Shown here: piece by piece, positions 39,892-49,409 of the stretch
How the letters are laid out: every line of letters starts with the position of its first letter
How positions within the stretch are numbered: position 1 is the stretch's first letter
Assembly (NCBI RefSeq): GCF_002796985.1
Contig: NZ_PEKX01000010.1
Location: forward strand, 1 to 61,417
Reading direction: 5' to 3'
Source of the DNA: Pseudomonas sp.
GTDB taxonomy: Bacteria; Pseudomonadota; Gammaproteobacteria; Pseudomonadales; Pseudomonadaceae
DNA length: 61,417 nt
Translations under genes and position numbers: made by a program
Notes under the pieces: model-generated
What the model saw: the letters and a program-made list of their open reading frames with translations, nothing else
What the model was told of the DNA's origin: nothing
The model's database searches: none

Positions 39892-41487
39892 ATGTCCGAA
39901 AAAATCGATTACAGCCAGTACAAGTCGCTCAGTCCGTTCGAGCTGAAGGACAAGCTCATTGAGGTGGCCGGCAGTCGCGAGAATCGTCTGATGCTCAACG
40001 CCGGGCGAGGTAATCCGAACTTCCTGGCGACCCTGCCGCGCGAGGCGTTTTTCCGCTTTGGCCTGTTTGCCAATCAGGAGGCCGAGCTGAGTTTTTCCTA
40101 CCTGGGTCATGGTATCGGCGGCCTGCCGCAGATCGCCGGCATCGAGGGCCGCTTCGAGCGCTTCCTGCTGGATCACCGCGAGCACCAGGGAGTGCAACTG
40201 CTGGGCAGCATGCTCAGCTATGTGCGCGACCAGTTGGGCCTGAACGCCTCGGCGTTTCTCCATGAAATGGTCGAAGGCATCCTGGGCTGCAACTATCCGG
40301 TGCCGTCACGCATGTTGCGTCTGAGCGAGCAGGTGGTGCGCGAATACCTGGCGAAGGAGATGATCGGCGGACAATTGACCCGCGACGAGTTCGACATCTT
40401 CGCCGTGGAGGGCGGCACCGCCGCCATGACCTATCTGTTCAACAGCCTGAAGGAAAGCCGCCTGATCCAGCCGGGCGACAAGGTGGCCATCGGCATGCCG
40501 ACCTTCACCCCGTACTTCGAGATCCCGCTACTGGCCGACTATGGCCTGGAAGTGGTTTACATCGAAGCTGATCCGAAGCTGAACTGGCAGTACCCGCGCA
40601 GCGAGCTGGACAAGCTGGCGGACCCGGCAATCAAGATCTTCTTCGTGGTCAACCCGAGCAACCCGCCGTCGGTGCGTATCGATGACGAGTCGCTGGCCTA
40701 CATCGCCAGGCTGGTGGAGGAGAAGCGCCCGGACCTGTTCATTCTCACCGACGATGTCTACGGCACCTTTGCCGACGACTTCACCTCACTGTTCGCCATC
40801 TGCCCGCGCAACACCGCACTGGTGTACTCCTTCTCCAAGTATTTCGGCTCCACCGGCTGGCGCCTGGGCACCATCGCGCTGCACAAGGACAACATCCTCG
40901 ACCAGCGCATCGACGCCTACCCGGCCAACGTGCATGCCGAATTGAACAAGCGTTACGAGTCGCTGGTGGTCGATACCAAGGGGCTGAAGTTCATCGACCG
41001 CCTGGTAGCCGACAGCCGCTCGGTGGCGCTCAACCACACCGCTGGCCTGTCCACGCCGCAGCAGGTGCAGATGGTGTTCTTTGCGCTGTTCGCCTTGATC
41101 GATGTGGCCGACCAGTACAAGACCACGCTCAAGCACCTGCTGCGCCAGCGCCACCACGCGTTGTACCGTGAACTGGGCTTGCCGATCCCCACCGACCGTT
41201 TCGAGACCGAGTACTACACGCTGCTCGATTTCGAGGACATCGCCACGCGCCTGCACGGCGCCGAGTTCGCTCGCTGGATCAGCGAGCGGATGGATGCCAA
41301 CACCTTGCTGTTCCGTATCGCCGACGAAACCGGCATCGTCATGTTGCCGGCCGATGGCTTCGGTCCGCTCAAGCCTGGCGGCCGGCTGTCGCTGGCGAAC
41401 CTCAACGAGTACGACTACGCGCAGATCGGCAAGGCACTGCGCCGTGTTGCCGATGAGGCGTATGCGGTCTTCAAGGCCGCGCGCTGA
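39892..41487 (+). CDS. aspD: Aspartate 4-decarboxylase (bifunctional aspartate aminotransferase)
   Basis: A 531-aa fold-type I PLP enzyme that beta-decarboxylates L-aspartate to L-alanine plus CO2 and retains some transaminase activity. PLP Lys is in YSFSKYFGSTGWRLG. Other landmarks: AGRGNPNFLAT near the N-terminus, FAVEGGTAAMTYLF (cofactor phosphate), VNPSNPPSVRI and LTDDVYGTFADDF. The size fits the Pseudomonas/Alcaligenes enzyme, which forms dodecamers. It follows aspT, its transport partner, so decarboxylation plus exchange can build a proton-motive force and raise pH. Confidence 0.95.
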   Translation: MSEKIDYSQYKSLSPFELKDKLIEVAGSRENRLMLNAGRGNPNFLATLPREAFFRFGLFANQEAELSFSYLGHGIGGLPQIAGIEGRFERFLLDHREHQGVQLLGSMLSYVRDQLGLNASAFLHEMVEGILGCNYPVPSRMLRLSEQVVREYLAKEMIGGQLTRDEFDIFAVEGGTAAMTYLFNSLKESRLIQPGDKVAIGMPTFTPYFEIPLLADYGLEVVYIEADPKLNWQYPRSELDKLADPAIKIFFVVNPSNPPSVRIDDESLAYIARLVEEKRPDLFILTDDVYGTFADDFTSLFAICPRNTALVYSFSKYFGSTGWRLGTIALHKDNILDQRIDAYPANVHAELNKRYESLVVDTKGLKFIDRLVADSRSVALNHTAGLSTPQQVQMVFFALFALIDVADQYKTTLKHLLRQRHHALYRELGLPIPTDRFETEYYTLLDFEDIATRLHGAEFARWISERMDANTLLFRIADETGIVMLPADGFGPLKPGGRLSLANLNEYDYAQIGKALRRVADEAYAVFKAAR

Positions 41488-41510
41488 GTGGAAATAGCCC
41501 GGTAACTTGA

Positions 41511-41541
41511 GCATTGGCCGGGCCTTGTGCCCGGCCAATGC
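41511..41541. terminator. Hairpin between convergent aspD and MFS genes
   Basis: GCATTGGCCGGGC-CTTGT-GCCCGGCCAATGC, perfect 13-bp arms. It lacks a clear T-run on either side, but its position suits a bidirectional transcript end. Confidence 0.65.
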
Positions 41542-41543
41542 AT

Positions 41544-42725
41544 TCAGGCCAGGGCGCTGGCCTTGCGCTGCGAAGCCGCCGCGGTTGCCACGAACAATCC
41601 GGCGGCGAGCGCCAGCGCTACCGGCACGCCCTGCGAGCCGAGGTCCATCAGGCTGCCGCTGAGCAGCGGCCCGAGCAGGCTGCCGACGCCCCAGAGCATG
41701 CCGGCGGCGGCGTTGGCGGTGACCAGGTCGCGGCCACGGAAGCGCTGGCCGATCAGCACCAGTGCCAGGGTGTAGACGCCACCGGCCGCCGCCCCGAGGA
41801 GCATCAGCGCCGGCCACAGCAATGACGGCTGGCTGATCAGCCAGGGCAGGGTGAGGCCGATCAGCATCGCGCCGACGCCGCAGGCGAGGTGCAGGCTGGA
41901 ACGGTCGATCCGGTCGGACAGCCAGCCCAGCGGGAGCTGGAACAGCATGTCGCCGAGCAGGATCACCGTTGCCATGAAGGCGGCAATACCCACCGCGTAG
42001 CCGTGGCTGGAGGCGTACACCGGGAAGAGCGAGAGCACCACGCTGTCGAAGAAGGAAAAGAACAGCACGCCCATGCACAGCGCCGGAGCAACCCGCAGGA
42101 AACCGGCCAGGGAGAAGCTACGAGGCTCCTCGACGTGCTCGTGGATGCCTTCCTCGGGCATGGCAAAGGCTACGGTGGCCAGGGCGATCAGGTGCCCGGC
42201 GCTGACCAGCAGTACCACCCACGGCGTCTGCGCGCCGAGCAGCGCCACCAGGGTCGGCCCGAGCAACTGGAAGGCGGTGAAGCTGGTGGCATAGAGCGCC
42301 ACGATGGTGCCGCGATTCTTCTCGCCGCACAGCTCGTTGACCCAGGCCTCGCCAAGGATGATCGCGATGCCCATGCCGACGCCCAGTGCCAGGCGTGCGA
42401 CAGCCAGCAGCCAGAGGGAATGGCTGCTGAACTCGATGGCGGCGGTGCTGGCGGTGCACAGCACGAAGCACAGCAGGTACAGGCGGCGCCGGCTCATCAA
42501 CTGGCAGGCACGGTCCACCAGGGTGGCGGCGAGGATCATGCCGGCCGCGGGCACCGCCGAGAGGATGCCGATCTGCAGCGCGCTGGCGCCGTTATCCAGC
42601 AGGCGCAGCGCCACCAGCGGCAGGGTCGCGCCCAGGCTCAGGCCGACGATGGAGACGGCGAACAGCAGCACCGCCAGCAGCGGCTTATTCAAAGAAGATG
42701 GCTGGAGGGTGGTCGGGGTATTCAT
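41544..42725 (-). CDS. MFS transporter (YcaD/sugar-phosphate-like type)
   Basis: A 393-aa major facilitator with 12 predicted transmembrane helices. The loop between helices 2 and 3 has LVDRACQLMSRRRLYLLCF (a variant of the DRxGRR motif) and its counterpart in the second half is GWLSDRIDRSSLHLAC. ARLALGVGMGIAIILGEAWVNELCGEKNRG is typical of the YcaD/MFS_1 subgroup of broad-range exporters. The substrate is unknown. ATG 42725 is chosen since the upstream frame has no hydrophobic or family similarity. Confidence 0.85.
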   Translation of the reverse strand: MNTPTTLQPSSLNKPLLAVLLFAVSIVGLSLGATLPLVALRLLDNGASALQIGILSAVPAAGMILAATLVDRACQLMSRRRLYLLCFVLCTASTAAIEFSSHSLWLLAVARLALGVGMGIAIILGEAWVNELCGEKNRGTIVALYATSFTAFQLLGPTLVALLGAQTPWVVLLVSAGHLIALATVAFAMPEEGIHEHVEEPRSFSLAGFLRVAPALCMGVLFFSFFDSVVLSLFPVYASSHGYAVGIAAFMATVILLGDMLFQLPLGWLSDRIDRSSLHLACGVGAMLIGLTLPWLISQPSLLWPALMLLGAAAGGVYTLALVLIGQRFRGRDLVTANAAAGMLWGVGSLLGPLLSGSLMDLGSQGVPVALALAAGLFVATAAASQRKASALA

Positions 42726-43251
42726 GGAAACCTTCTCTTGCCCCGGCGCTTCAGCGGCGGGGCCAACACAGGCGAACGAGCCCACCGGTAGCTACCGGCG
42801 GACGGAATCGGAATGCGGAAATACCAGCGCGAGCGCGCGGCGTCCGGCTCAGCAGCCGGCGGGAGGAGAGAAGGTGAAGGCGAACAGCACGCTACGGCGA
42901 CGGCGCAGCGCGGTATCGATTTTGCGCACGCGCGGGGGCTCTCGCAGCAGGGCGAGGCTCGGGTCGGCGGAGCGGTAGAGCGGAGTCATGGTGCAGGTAG
43001 TACGGGGGCTGTCGGAAACCGCGCACTCTAGTGAGTGCGCGGCAGGGCGTCAATCTTGCCCGGCTGCCCGGTCGCGCGTTGCGCGCCGGCGCGGCGCCTA
43101 TTGTAAGGAGCGGGCCATGCCCGCGATCAGCCGGCAAGGCCGGCTTCAATCGGGTTCGCGAGAAAGCTCGCTCCTACGAAGAGCAGGGACTCCCCGTAGG
43201 AGCGAGGGGGACGCCATCGTTATTGCTCGCGAACCATAGCGCGCGCCGTAA
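42726..43251. other. Intergenic gap with REP-like repeats
   Basis: 526 bp. It includes copies of GGTTCGCGAGAAAGCTCGCTCC...GTAGGAGCGAG (about 43150-43205). A 46-codon minus-strand frame at 42849-42989 (MTPLYRSADPSLALL...) has host-like codon bias but no ribosome site, so I do not call it as a gene. No clear terminator for the deacylase operon is seen. Confidence 0.5.
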
Positions 43252-45045
43252 CTACCGGCCGAATGCCGGTGCCCCCGCAGGCACTTCCTGCGGCCGGCTC
43301 AGCACATCCCGCCCCGGCAGGAACCGCCCGAAACCACGCTCCTTGCCCAGTGCGTCCGGGAAACCACCCTCGCGCCGATACGCCACGCGCCCGTTGATCA
43401 GCGTGGCTTCCACCGCATCGTCGTTGCGCTTCACCAGCCGCGTCAGACCGATCACTTCCATGGGCGCTTCGCAGACTTCGTCCAGCTCATCGGTCAGGCC
43501 GGCGGGATTGACCACTACCAGGTCGGCGCGATCACCCACGCGGATGTAGCCGGCGTCGATCCCGGCGAAGTCCGCCAACTCGCCGGTCAGGCGGTGCACC
43601 GCGCGGCCGGTGTCCATGAAGCTCTGCCCGGCCAGCTCGGCATCGCGCACGTACTTGAGCATGCGCAGCGGGAAGTTGTACTGCGCGTGGGAGGCCAGGT
43701 GCGCGCCGGAGTCGGCGAAGCCAGGCTGGGTCCAGGGGCTGGCCAGCAGCTTGCCCATGATCTCGGGGCGGTGATTGCCGTAGCAGGTGGTCCACTTCAG
43801 CGCGTTGCGGTACTGGCCGGCCAGCTCGAAGAAGGCGTCCACCGGGTCCAGCCCGCGCTCGCGGCCGATGTCCTCGAAGTTGCGCCCGACCAGGCTCTGG
43901 TCCGGGCATTCGCGCACCCAGCAGTCGGACAGGTTGCGGTGCCACAGGCCGAGGCTGAGGGTGGCCTTGATGTCCTTCTTGAAGCGCTCGCGGAAGGCCG
44001 GCTCCTGGATGCGTGTGTAGAGCTCCTCCGGGTCCTTGATGTCGCGCAGCACTTCACCGGCGCCGAACTCCTCGAAGCCGTTCATGTTCAGCCCCTCGAT
44101 ACGCACCACGAAGGGTGCCGGCAGGGTTTGCCAGCGGTAGCGTCCGAGCAGCAGGCGGTTGGCTACCCAGCCGGAGGCGCGGGTGATGCGGTGCATGAAG
44201 GGCTGGGACTTGAGGTCCAGCGCGGTCAGCATCGAGCACTTGAGCGGGCGGCGGAACCAGCCGTGGGCCTGGTAGAGGAAGGCGAACACGTTGATCTTGG
44301 TGACCGCGTTGGGCGCGCCCTGCATCAGCGCGTTGCGCCGGCGCAGCACGGCGAACAGGCGGGAGAACTCCTTCCAGCTGGCGAAGGTGGAGGGCAGCGG
44401 GCTGGACCACGCGCGGTCGCCGTCCATCTTGTCCAGCCGCGTGGTCATCACCGAGAGGCCGAAGCAGCCGGCGTCCAGCGCCTGCTCCAGCAGCTCCTCC
44501 ATGCGCTGCAGCTCGGCTTCGGTGGGCTTGGCGCCGCTGATGGCGCGTTCCAGGCCCATCACCGTGACGCGCAGTTCGGAGTGGCCGAGGAAGGAGCAGA
44601 GGTTCGGCCCCAGCGGCTGCTGGTCATAGAAGGCGCGGTAGCCCTTGGCGTCCTTCCAGGTGCGCTTGTCGCGCAGGATCGGCAGCACCTGCTCGCGCGG
44701 CACGGCTTCGACGCGGGTGAACAGGTCCGAGCAGTCCTCGGCTTCGCCCAGCACCATGCTGATGGAGCAGGAACCGACCGACACGGTGGTCACGCCGTGA
44801 CGCACCGACTCTTTCAGCGCCGGGGCGGCGATGGCTTCGGCGTCGTAGTGCGAGTGGATTTCCAGGAAACCGGGGGTGACCCACTTGCCGGCGGCGTCGA
44901 TGACCTGCTTGCAGCCACTTTCGTCCAGCGGGCTGACGCTCAGGGTATCGATTCGGCCGTCCTTGATGCCGACATGGCGCAGGCTGCCGGGGGCATCGCT
45001 GCCGTCGAAGTACAGGCCGTTCTTGATGATGATGTCGTAGCTCAC
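43252..45045 (-). CDS. N-acyl-D-amino-acid deacylase family amidohydrolase
   Basis: A 597-aa amidohydrolase of the D-aminoacylase group. DIIIKNGLYFDGSDAPG and the metal-binding LEIHSHYDAEA (H-x-H) mark the N-terminus; SVGSCSISMVLGEAED, MTTRLDKMDGDRAWSSPLPS, FADSGAHLASHAQYNFPL and IRVGDRADLVVVNP are family landmarks. Likely reaction: hydrolysis of an N-acyl amino acid or related amide. A GTG start at 45045, with GGAG six bases before it, overlaps the permease stop by 4 nt, which defines the start. A longer frame beyond it overlaps the TauE-like gene and is not real. The substrate is unknown. Confidence 0.85.
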   Translation of the reverse strand: MSYDIIIKNGLYFDGSDAPGSLRHVGIKDGRIDTLSVSPLDESGCKQVIDAAGKWVTPGFLEIHSHYDAEAIAAPALKESVRHGVTTVSVGSCSISMVLGEAEDCSDLFTRVEAVPREQVLPILRDKRTWKDAKGYRAFYDQQPLGPNLCSFLGHSELRVTVMGLERAISGAKPTEAELQRMEELLEQALDAGCFGLSVMTTRLDKMDGDRAWSSPLPSTFASWKEFSRLFAVLRRRNALMQGAPNAVTKINVFAFLYQAHGWFRRPLKCSMLTALDLKSQPFMHRITRASGWVANRLLLGRYRWQTLPAPFVVRIEGLNMNGFEEFGAGEVLRDIKDPEELYTRIQEPAFRERFKKDIKATLSLGLWHRNLSDCWVRECPDQSLVGRNFEDIGRERGLDPVDAFFELAGQYRNALKWTTCYGNHRPEIMGKLLASPWTQPGFADSGAHLASHAQYNFPLRMLKYVRDAELAGQSFMDTGRAVHRLTGELADFAGIDAGYIRVGDRADLVVVNPAGLTDELDEVCEAPMEVIGLTRLVKRNDDAVEATLINGRVAYRREGGFPDALGKERGFGRFLPGRDVLSRPQEVPAGAPAFGR

Positions 45046-45785
45046 AGGAGACTCCAGGGCGACAGCAGCAGGACGCCGCTGACCAGCAGCAGGCAGTGGA
45101 TGGCGAGGCGGAAATGGCGTTCCTCGAAGCGGTGGTGCAGGCGTTCGCCCAGCCACACGCCGAGCAGCAGCAAGGGCGCGTACACAAGCACCTGGGGCAG
45201 CGCCGGGCGCAGGCGGCCGTCGAGGAGGAAGGCAATGGTCAACAGGCCGTTGAGGGTGAACCAGACGCAGACCAGGGTGGCGCGCAGGCGGGTCTTGTCC
45301 AGCGGGCGAGTCGAGAGTGCGTAGACCAGCAGCGGCCCGCCGGAAGCAAACAGACCATGGCAGACCCCGGCAGCGCCGGTGGCCAGGCGTACCACCCAGT
45401 TTGGCGTTCTGCCGCGCTCCGGAGCACTGGCGCGCAGGCGCCACAGTTCGCGGCCGGCGAACCAGAGGATCAGGACGCCCAGGCCGCGCTTGAGCGGCTG
45501 CGGGTCCAGGTGCGGCAGCAGCAGGTAGCCAATCAGCATGCCCACCAGCATCCCCGGCAGCACGGTGCGCGTCAGCAGTGAGGTGTCGATCAGTCGGCGA
45601 TGGCGCCAGCACAGGTAGCCGGTCATGCCGATGTTCAGCGGCACCAGGATTGGCAGCAGCGTCTCGATGGGCATCAGCAGCGCGCCGAGGGACAGGGCGA
45701 TCACCACGCTGCCGAAGCCGGTGATGGCTTCCAGGGTATAGGCCAGCAGGATGAAGCCGCCGAGGGCGATGGCGGGCGCATTCAT
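45042..45785 (-). CDS. TauE/SafE-family membrane permease
   Basis: A 247-aa protein with about eight hydrophobic segments, including AYTLEAITGFGSVVIALSLGALL and GVCHGLFASGGPLLVYALS, both typical of TauE/SafE (sulfite exporter-like) proteins, which carry small anions out of the cell. It is linked to the deacylase gene by a 4-nt overlap and to the BASS gene by a 4-nt overlap upstream. In this operon it could export the acid released by the deacylase, which is inference. Confidence 0.85.
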   Translation of the reverse strand: MNAPAIALGGFILLAYTLEAITGFGSVVIALSLGALLMPIETLLPILVPLNIGMTGYLCWRHRRLIDTSLLTRTVLPGMLVGMLIGYLLLPHLDPQPLKRGLGVLILWFAGRELWRLRASAPERGRTPNWVVRLATGAAGVCHGLFASGGPLLVYALSTRPLDKTRLRATLVCVWFTLNGLLTIAFLLDGRLRPALPQVLVYAPLLLLGVWLGERLHHRFEERHFRLAIHCLLLVSGVLLLSPWSLL

Positions 45786-46693
45786 GACGCGGTCACCGCG
45801 GCGGCGCGGGGTTCACGGCGCGCCCAGAGTTGCGCCAGGACCAGCCCGGAGAACAACTGCCAGCAGCCCCAGAACGCCGCGATCAGCAACATGCCGCCGG
45901 CCTGCGGGAAGAAGGTGAGGATCAGCGCCATGCCCAGCGCGGAGTTGTGGATGCCACTTTCCAGGGTCACGGCGCGCACGTCGGCATCCGGCAGTTTCCA
46001 CAGCCGCGCGCAGGTGTAGCCCAGCAGCAGCGCCGTACCGTTGAGCAGCAGCACCAGCCAGAAGAACAGGTGGAAGTAGGCCATGAACTGCTGGAAGTTC
46101 TTGGCGAAGGCCATGCCGACGAAACCGAGCATCACCAGCAGCGACAATTGCCGCAAAGGCTTTTCCAGGCGCTGCGCCAGTTGCGGCTTGTGCCGGCCCA
46201 GGGCCATGCCCAGCAGCATCGGCAGGATCAGCACCAGCACCACCACGCCGACCAACTCCAGTGGGTCGATGTGGATCTGCGTGAGGCGGTCGCGGGTCGC
46301 CGGGTTCAGCCCCGCATAGAGGGCGAAGTTCAACGGGGTGAAAATCCCGGCACTCAGTCCCGATACAGCGGTGACGCTGGCGGACACCGCGACATTGCCA
46401 CGCGCCATCCAGGTCATGATGTTGGAGAAGGTACCGCTGGGGCAGGTCGCCACCAGGATCATCCCCAGCGCCAGTTCCGGGTCGATCGGCAGGGCAATGG
46501 TCAGCAGGCAGGTGGCGGCGGGCAGCAGCAGGAACTGCACCAGCATGCCGATCACCGGCGCCTTGGGCTGGCGCAGGATGCGGGCGAAGTCGTCGCGGCG
46601 CAGTTCCAGCGATACGCCGAACATCATCAGGGCGATGATGGCGTTCAGCGCGATCATCGAAGCGCCGGAGAACTCGAGATGAACCTCAGGCAT
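45782..46693 (-). CDS. Bile acid:sodium symporter (BASS) family transporter
   Basis: A 303-aa membrane protein with about nine to ten hydrophobic segments. Family signatures: ALMMFGVSLELRRDDFARIL at the N-terminus, CPSGTFSNIMTWMARGNVAVSAS (sodium-site helix) and LESGIHNSALGMALILTFF. BASS proteins import organic anions with sodium. As first gene of the operon it probably brings in the substrate for the deacylase. It is divergent from an AraC-type regulator, with a 190-bp spacer that should hold both promoters. Confidence 0.87.
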   Translation of the reverse strand: MPEVHLEFSGASMIALNAIIALMMFGVSLELRRDDFARILRQPKAPVIGMLVQFLLLPAATCLLTIALPIDPELALGMILVATCPSGTFSNIMTWMARGNVAVSASVTAVSGLSAGIFTPLNFALYAGLNPATRDRLTQIHIDPLELVGVVVLVLILPMLLGMALGRHKPQLAQRLEKPLRQLSLLVMLGFVGMAFAKNFQQFMAYFHLFFWLVLLLNGTALLLGYTCARLWKLPDADVRAVTLESGIHNSALGMALILTFFPQAGGMLLIAAFWGCWQLFSGLVLAQLWARREPRAAAVTAS

Positions 46694-46883
46694 TGCCGTT
46701 CTCCCGCAGGCATCTGGGCGAGAAGAACGAACGCACAACAGCCGGCCGCAGGGGCGTGGCTCCGGTTTGATTTTGCATGCAAGGCGACTCTTGTTTGTAT
46801 TTATCGTTGTAATTGGCAAGCATAGGGGAGCGTTACCGCCCGGTAACGGCTCAATCGGGACCTTCGCCGGTTAATTCGGGACC

Positions 46884-47840
46884 ATGCCGCATACCATTAC
46901 CGTCCATTATGCCCTGGGCATCCTGCAGGCCGCCCAGCGCCTGGGCCTGCCAGTGCCCGCCGAACTGCAGGCGGACAGCCTGGCGCCGCGCATCCCGCTA
47001 CAGCGCCAGGACGCCTTCTGGGAGACCATCTGCGCCGCCTCGGGCGACCCGTTGCTGGGCCTGCGCCTGGGCAGTGCGTTGCAGGTCGGGCACCTGGACA
47101 TGGTCGGCGCGCTGCTGATGAGTTGTGATCATTACGGCGAGGCACTGGACGCGCTGCTGGAGTACTACCCGATCATCGCCGAGGGTAGCGAATTCCAGCG
47201 TGAGCAGGATGCGGCGCAGGTGCGCCTGGTCTATCGGCCTAGCTATGCCGTGCGCCGAGAGGAGCGCGTGGAGGCCGCGCTGGCCAGCCTGGTGCACCTG
47301 ACCCGCTGGATCACCGGGGACCGCGTCAAGCCGCAGCGACTGACCTTGAACCATGCTCCACGCGGCGAACTTGCGCGCTATGTCGAGGTGCTGGAATGCC
47401 CGGTTTCTTTCGATAGCGCCGAAAATGCCCTGTACTTCGCCGTGGCCGATCTTGACGTTCCGCTGATCCAGGCCAACGCGCTGATGCGCGAGCACTTGCG
47501 CGCGCTGGCCGATGCACAACTGCAGCGCCTCGGCGCGCAAAGCCTGGCTGTGCGGGTGCAGCAACTGCTGAAGCAGAATCCGCGCTGGGGCAAGGAGAAG
47601 GTGGCCGAGCAGCTCGACCTCAGCGGTCGCCATCTCAACCGCAAGCTGGCGGACGAAGGCGCCAGCTTCAAGCTGCTGCGTGACCAGGTGTTGTACGGCA
47701 TGGCTGAACAGCTGCTGCGGGAATCCTTGCGGTTGGGCGAAGTGGCCGAGCGGCTGGGCTTCTCCGACGAGAGCGCCTTCGCCAAGGCCTTCCGCCGCTG
47801 GAGCGGGATGACGCCAGGGCAGTTCCGCCAGGGTAGCTGA
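46884..47840 (+). CDS. AraC-family regulator of the BASS-TauE-deacylase operon
   Basis: A 318-aa regulator of the OruR/ArgR-like AraC group: a helical N-terminal ligand domain (YALGILQAAQRLGLPVPAEL, DPLLGLRLGSALQVGHLDMVG), then a C-terminal double HTH (VAEQLDLSGRHLNRKLADEGASF and VAERLGFSDESAFAKAFRRW followed by GMTPGQFRQ). Being divergent from the transporter-deacylase operon, it most likely activates it in the presence of the substrate. The inducer is unknown. Confidence 0.88.
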   Translation: MPHTITVHYALGILQAAQRLGLPVPAELQADSLAPRIPLQRQDAFWETICAASGDPLLGLRLGSALQVGHLDMVGALLMSCDHYGEALDALLEYYPIIAEGSEFQREQDAAQVRLVYRPSYAVRREERVEAALASLVHLTRWITGDRVKPQRLTLNHAPRGELARYVEVLECPVSFDSAENALYFAVADLDVPLIQANALMREHLRALADAQLQRLGAQSLAVRVQQLLKQNPRWGKEKVAEQLDLSGRHLNRKLADEGASFKLLRDQVLYGMAEQLLRESLRLGEVAERLGFSDESAFAKAFRRWSGMTPGQFRQGS

Positions 47841-47845
47841 GCCGC

Positions 47846-48085
47846 TTATTGGCGGACGTGGTTTACCGACGCCAACGCCTGGGCGGCGGGCAGATCGATA
47901 CGTTGGGGAATACTGTGCTGGTGCTCGATGACACCCGTGCCGGGCAGTTTCGCCACGAAGAACTGATCGACGCCGAAAAACAGCAGGATCAGGGCGATGG
48001 CACCGACCCAGCAGAGCACGTCGTAGTCCAGCGGCCAGCCACGGTGCTGACGTTGCGAGCGGAGGGGAGGCTGGTTGTTCTTCAT
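47846..48085 (-). CDS. Small single-pass membrane protein
   Basis: 79 aa with a basic N-terminus, one transmembrane segment (DVLCWVGAIALILLFFGVDQFF) and a 40-residue outer tail without cysteines. Codon use fits the host. It is convergent with the AraC gene (5-bp gap) and upstream sequence shows only a weak ribosome site. I do not recognise it. Confidence 0.5.
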   Translation of the reverse strand: MKNNQPPLRSQRQHRGWPLDYDVLCWVGAIALILLFFGVDQFFVAKLPGTGVIEHQHSIPQRIDLPAAQALASVNHVRQ

Positions 48086-48257
48086 GGGGTCACCGCGCTT
48101 GGGTTAAGGGCCAGCGAAGCCAGGGGAATGCCTGGATTCGCTGGCCATTGTCCGGTTGGCGGTGACACCGGAGATTCAGGGAGCTCTGTAGGACGAGTAG
48201 GAATTGCCTCAATGTTCCTACGCCAGCGCTCCTGCGCGGCTGCTTCTTCTTGGGCGA

Positions 48258-49409
48258 TCAGGCGCCCGGTAGCGCCTGGCCCTTCGGCCACAGCAGCCAG
48301 AGCTGGCCGTCCTGCTTCATGTGCCCGGCCAGCTCGCCGGCCGCGTCCCCGGTGCCCCAGAACAGGTCCGCGCGCACTTCACCGACGATGGCGCCGCCGG
48401 TGTCCTGGGCGGCTACCGGGCGCACTACTGGCGCGCCGTCCGGGCGGGTGGTGGAGAGCCACATCAGGCTGCCCAGCGGGATCACCTTGCGGTCGATAGC
48501 CACGCTGTAGCCGGGCGTCAGCGGCACGTTCAGCGAGCCGCGCGGGCCTTCGTTACTGTCCGGGCGCTGGCTGAAGAACACGTAGCTGGGGTTGCTCGCC
48601 AGCAGTTCGTCAACGCGTTGCGGGTGGGCGCGGGCCCAGTCACGGATACGCGTCATGCTGACTTCTTCCTTGCTCAGCTCGCCCTGTTCCACCAGCCAGC
48701 GGCCCACCGGCTTGTACGGCCGGCCGTTCTGCTCGGCGTAGCCCAGGCGCAGTTGGCGACCGGAGGCGAGCTCCACGCGGCCGGAGCCCTGGATCTGCAG
48801 GAACTGCAGGTCCATCTGATCGGGCAGCCAGGCCAGCACGGGCGCATTCACGCCATCGCGGCGGATGCCGGCTGCATCGGCGTAGGGCACCAGGGTATTG
48901 CCTTCGAGCTTGCCGCGCAGGCGCTTGCCCTTGAGTTCCGGGTAGACGCTGTCCAGCGCCACGGTAATCAGGTCCTTCGGTACGCCGTAGACCGGCACGC
49001 TGTGCTTGGCGTCGCGCTGCTGGCTGCCGCGGTAGACGGGCTCGTAGTAGCCGGTGATCAATCCATTCTTGCTGCCGCTGCCTGCGCGCAACTGGTAGGG
49101 CTGCAGGTGGGCTTGCATGAACTGGCGGATCGCCGGGGCGGAGGCCGGCACGCTGGCGGCGTCGGCGCAGGTCGCGGCCCAGATGTCGTCCTTCTTCAGG
49201 CGCACCGCGCAGGCCGAGCGCCAGGCGCTGAAGCCTTGCAGCACATCGGTGTCGGCGGTTTGCGGCAGCTCCGACCAGTCGGCCTTGGAGTAGGTGGGCG
49301 CCTGGGCTTCTTCGGGCTTTTTGCCGAACAGGCCGCAGCCGGAGAGCAGGGTGGTGAAGCACAGGGTGGCGAGGAGAGGGCGGGTCCAGCGGCGGGACGA
49401 ATCGGTCAC
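48258..49409 (-). CDS. mltA: Membrane-bound lytic murein transglycosylase A
   Basis: A 383-aa outer-membrane lipoprotein, lipobox LLSGC. MltA cleaves peptidoglycan between MurNAc and GlcNAc, forming anhydro-muropeptides. Family features: LITGYYEPVYRGS, VLAWLPDQMDLQFLQIQGSG, NPSYVFFSQ and the double-psi barrel with catalytic Asp in AAQDTGGAIVGEVRADLFWG. It is divergent from polB. It ends in a short hydrophobic tail (WLLWPKG). Confidence 0.95.
   Translation of the reverse strand: MTDSSRRWTRPLLATLCFTTLLSGCGLFGKKPEEAQAPTYSKADWSELPQTADTDVLQGFSAWRSACAVRLKKDDIWAATCADAASVPASAPAIRQFMQAHLQPYQLRAGSGSKNGLITGYYEPVYRGSQQRDAKHSVPVYGVPKDLITVALDSVYPELKGKRLRGKLEGNTLVPYADAAGIRRDGVNAPVLAWLPDQMDLQFLQIQGSGRVELASGRQLRLGYAEQNGRPYKPVGRWLVEQGELSKEEVSMTRIRDWARAHPQRVDELLASNPSYVFFSQRPDSNEGPRGSLNVPLTPGYSVAIDRKVIPLGSLMWLSTTRPDGAPVVRPVAAQDTGGAIVGEVRADLFWGTGDAAGELAGHMKQDGQLWLLWPKGQALPGA

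Noticed and set aside
42849..42989. 46-codon minus-strand frame (MTPLYRSADP...)
   Set aside because: Host-like codon bias but no ribosome site, no known family, and competing frames in the same DNA.
45046..45612. N-terminal extension of the deacylase frame
   Set aside because: It lies entirely within the TauE-like gene in another frame, and a GTG with a Shine-Dalgarno at 45045 gives the family N-terminus.
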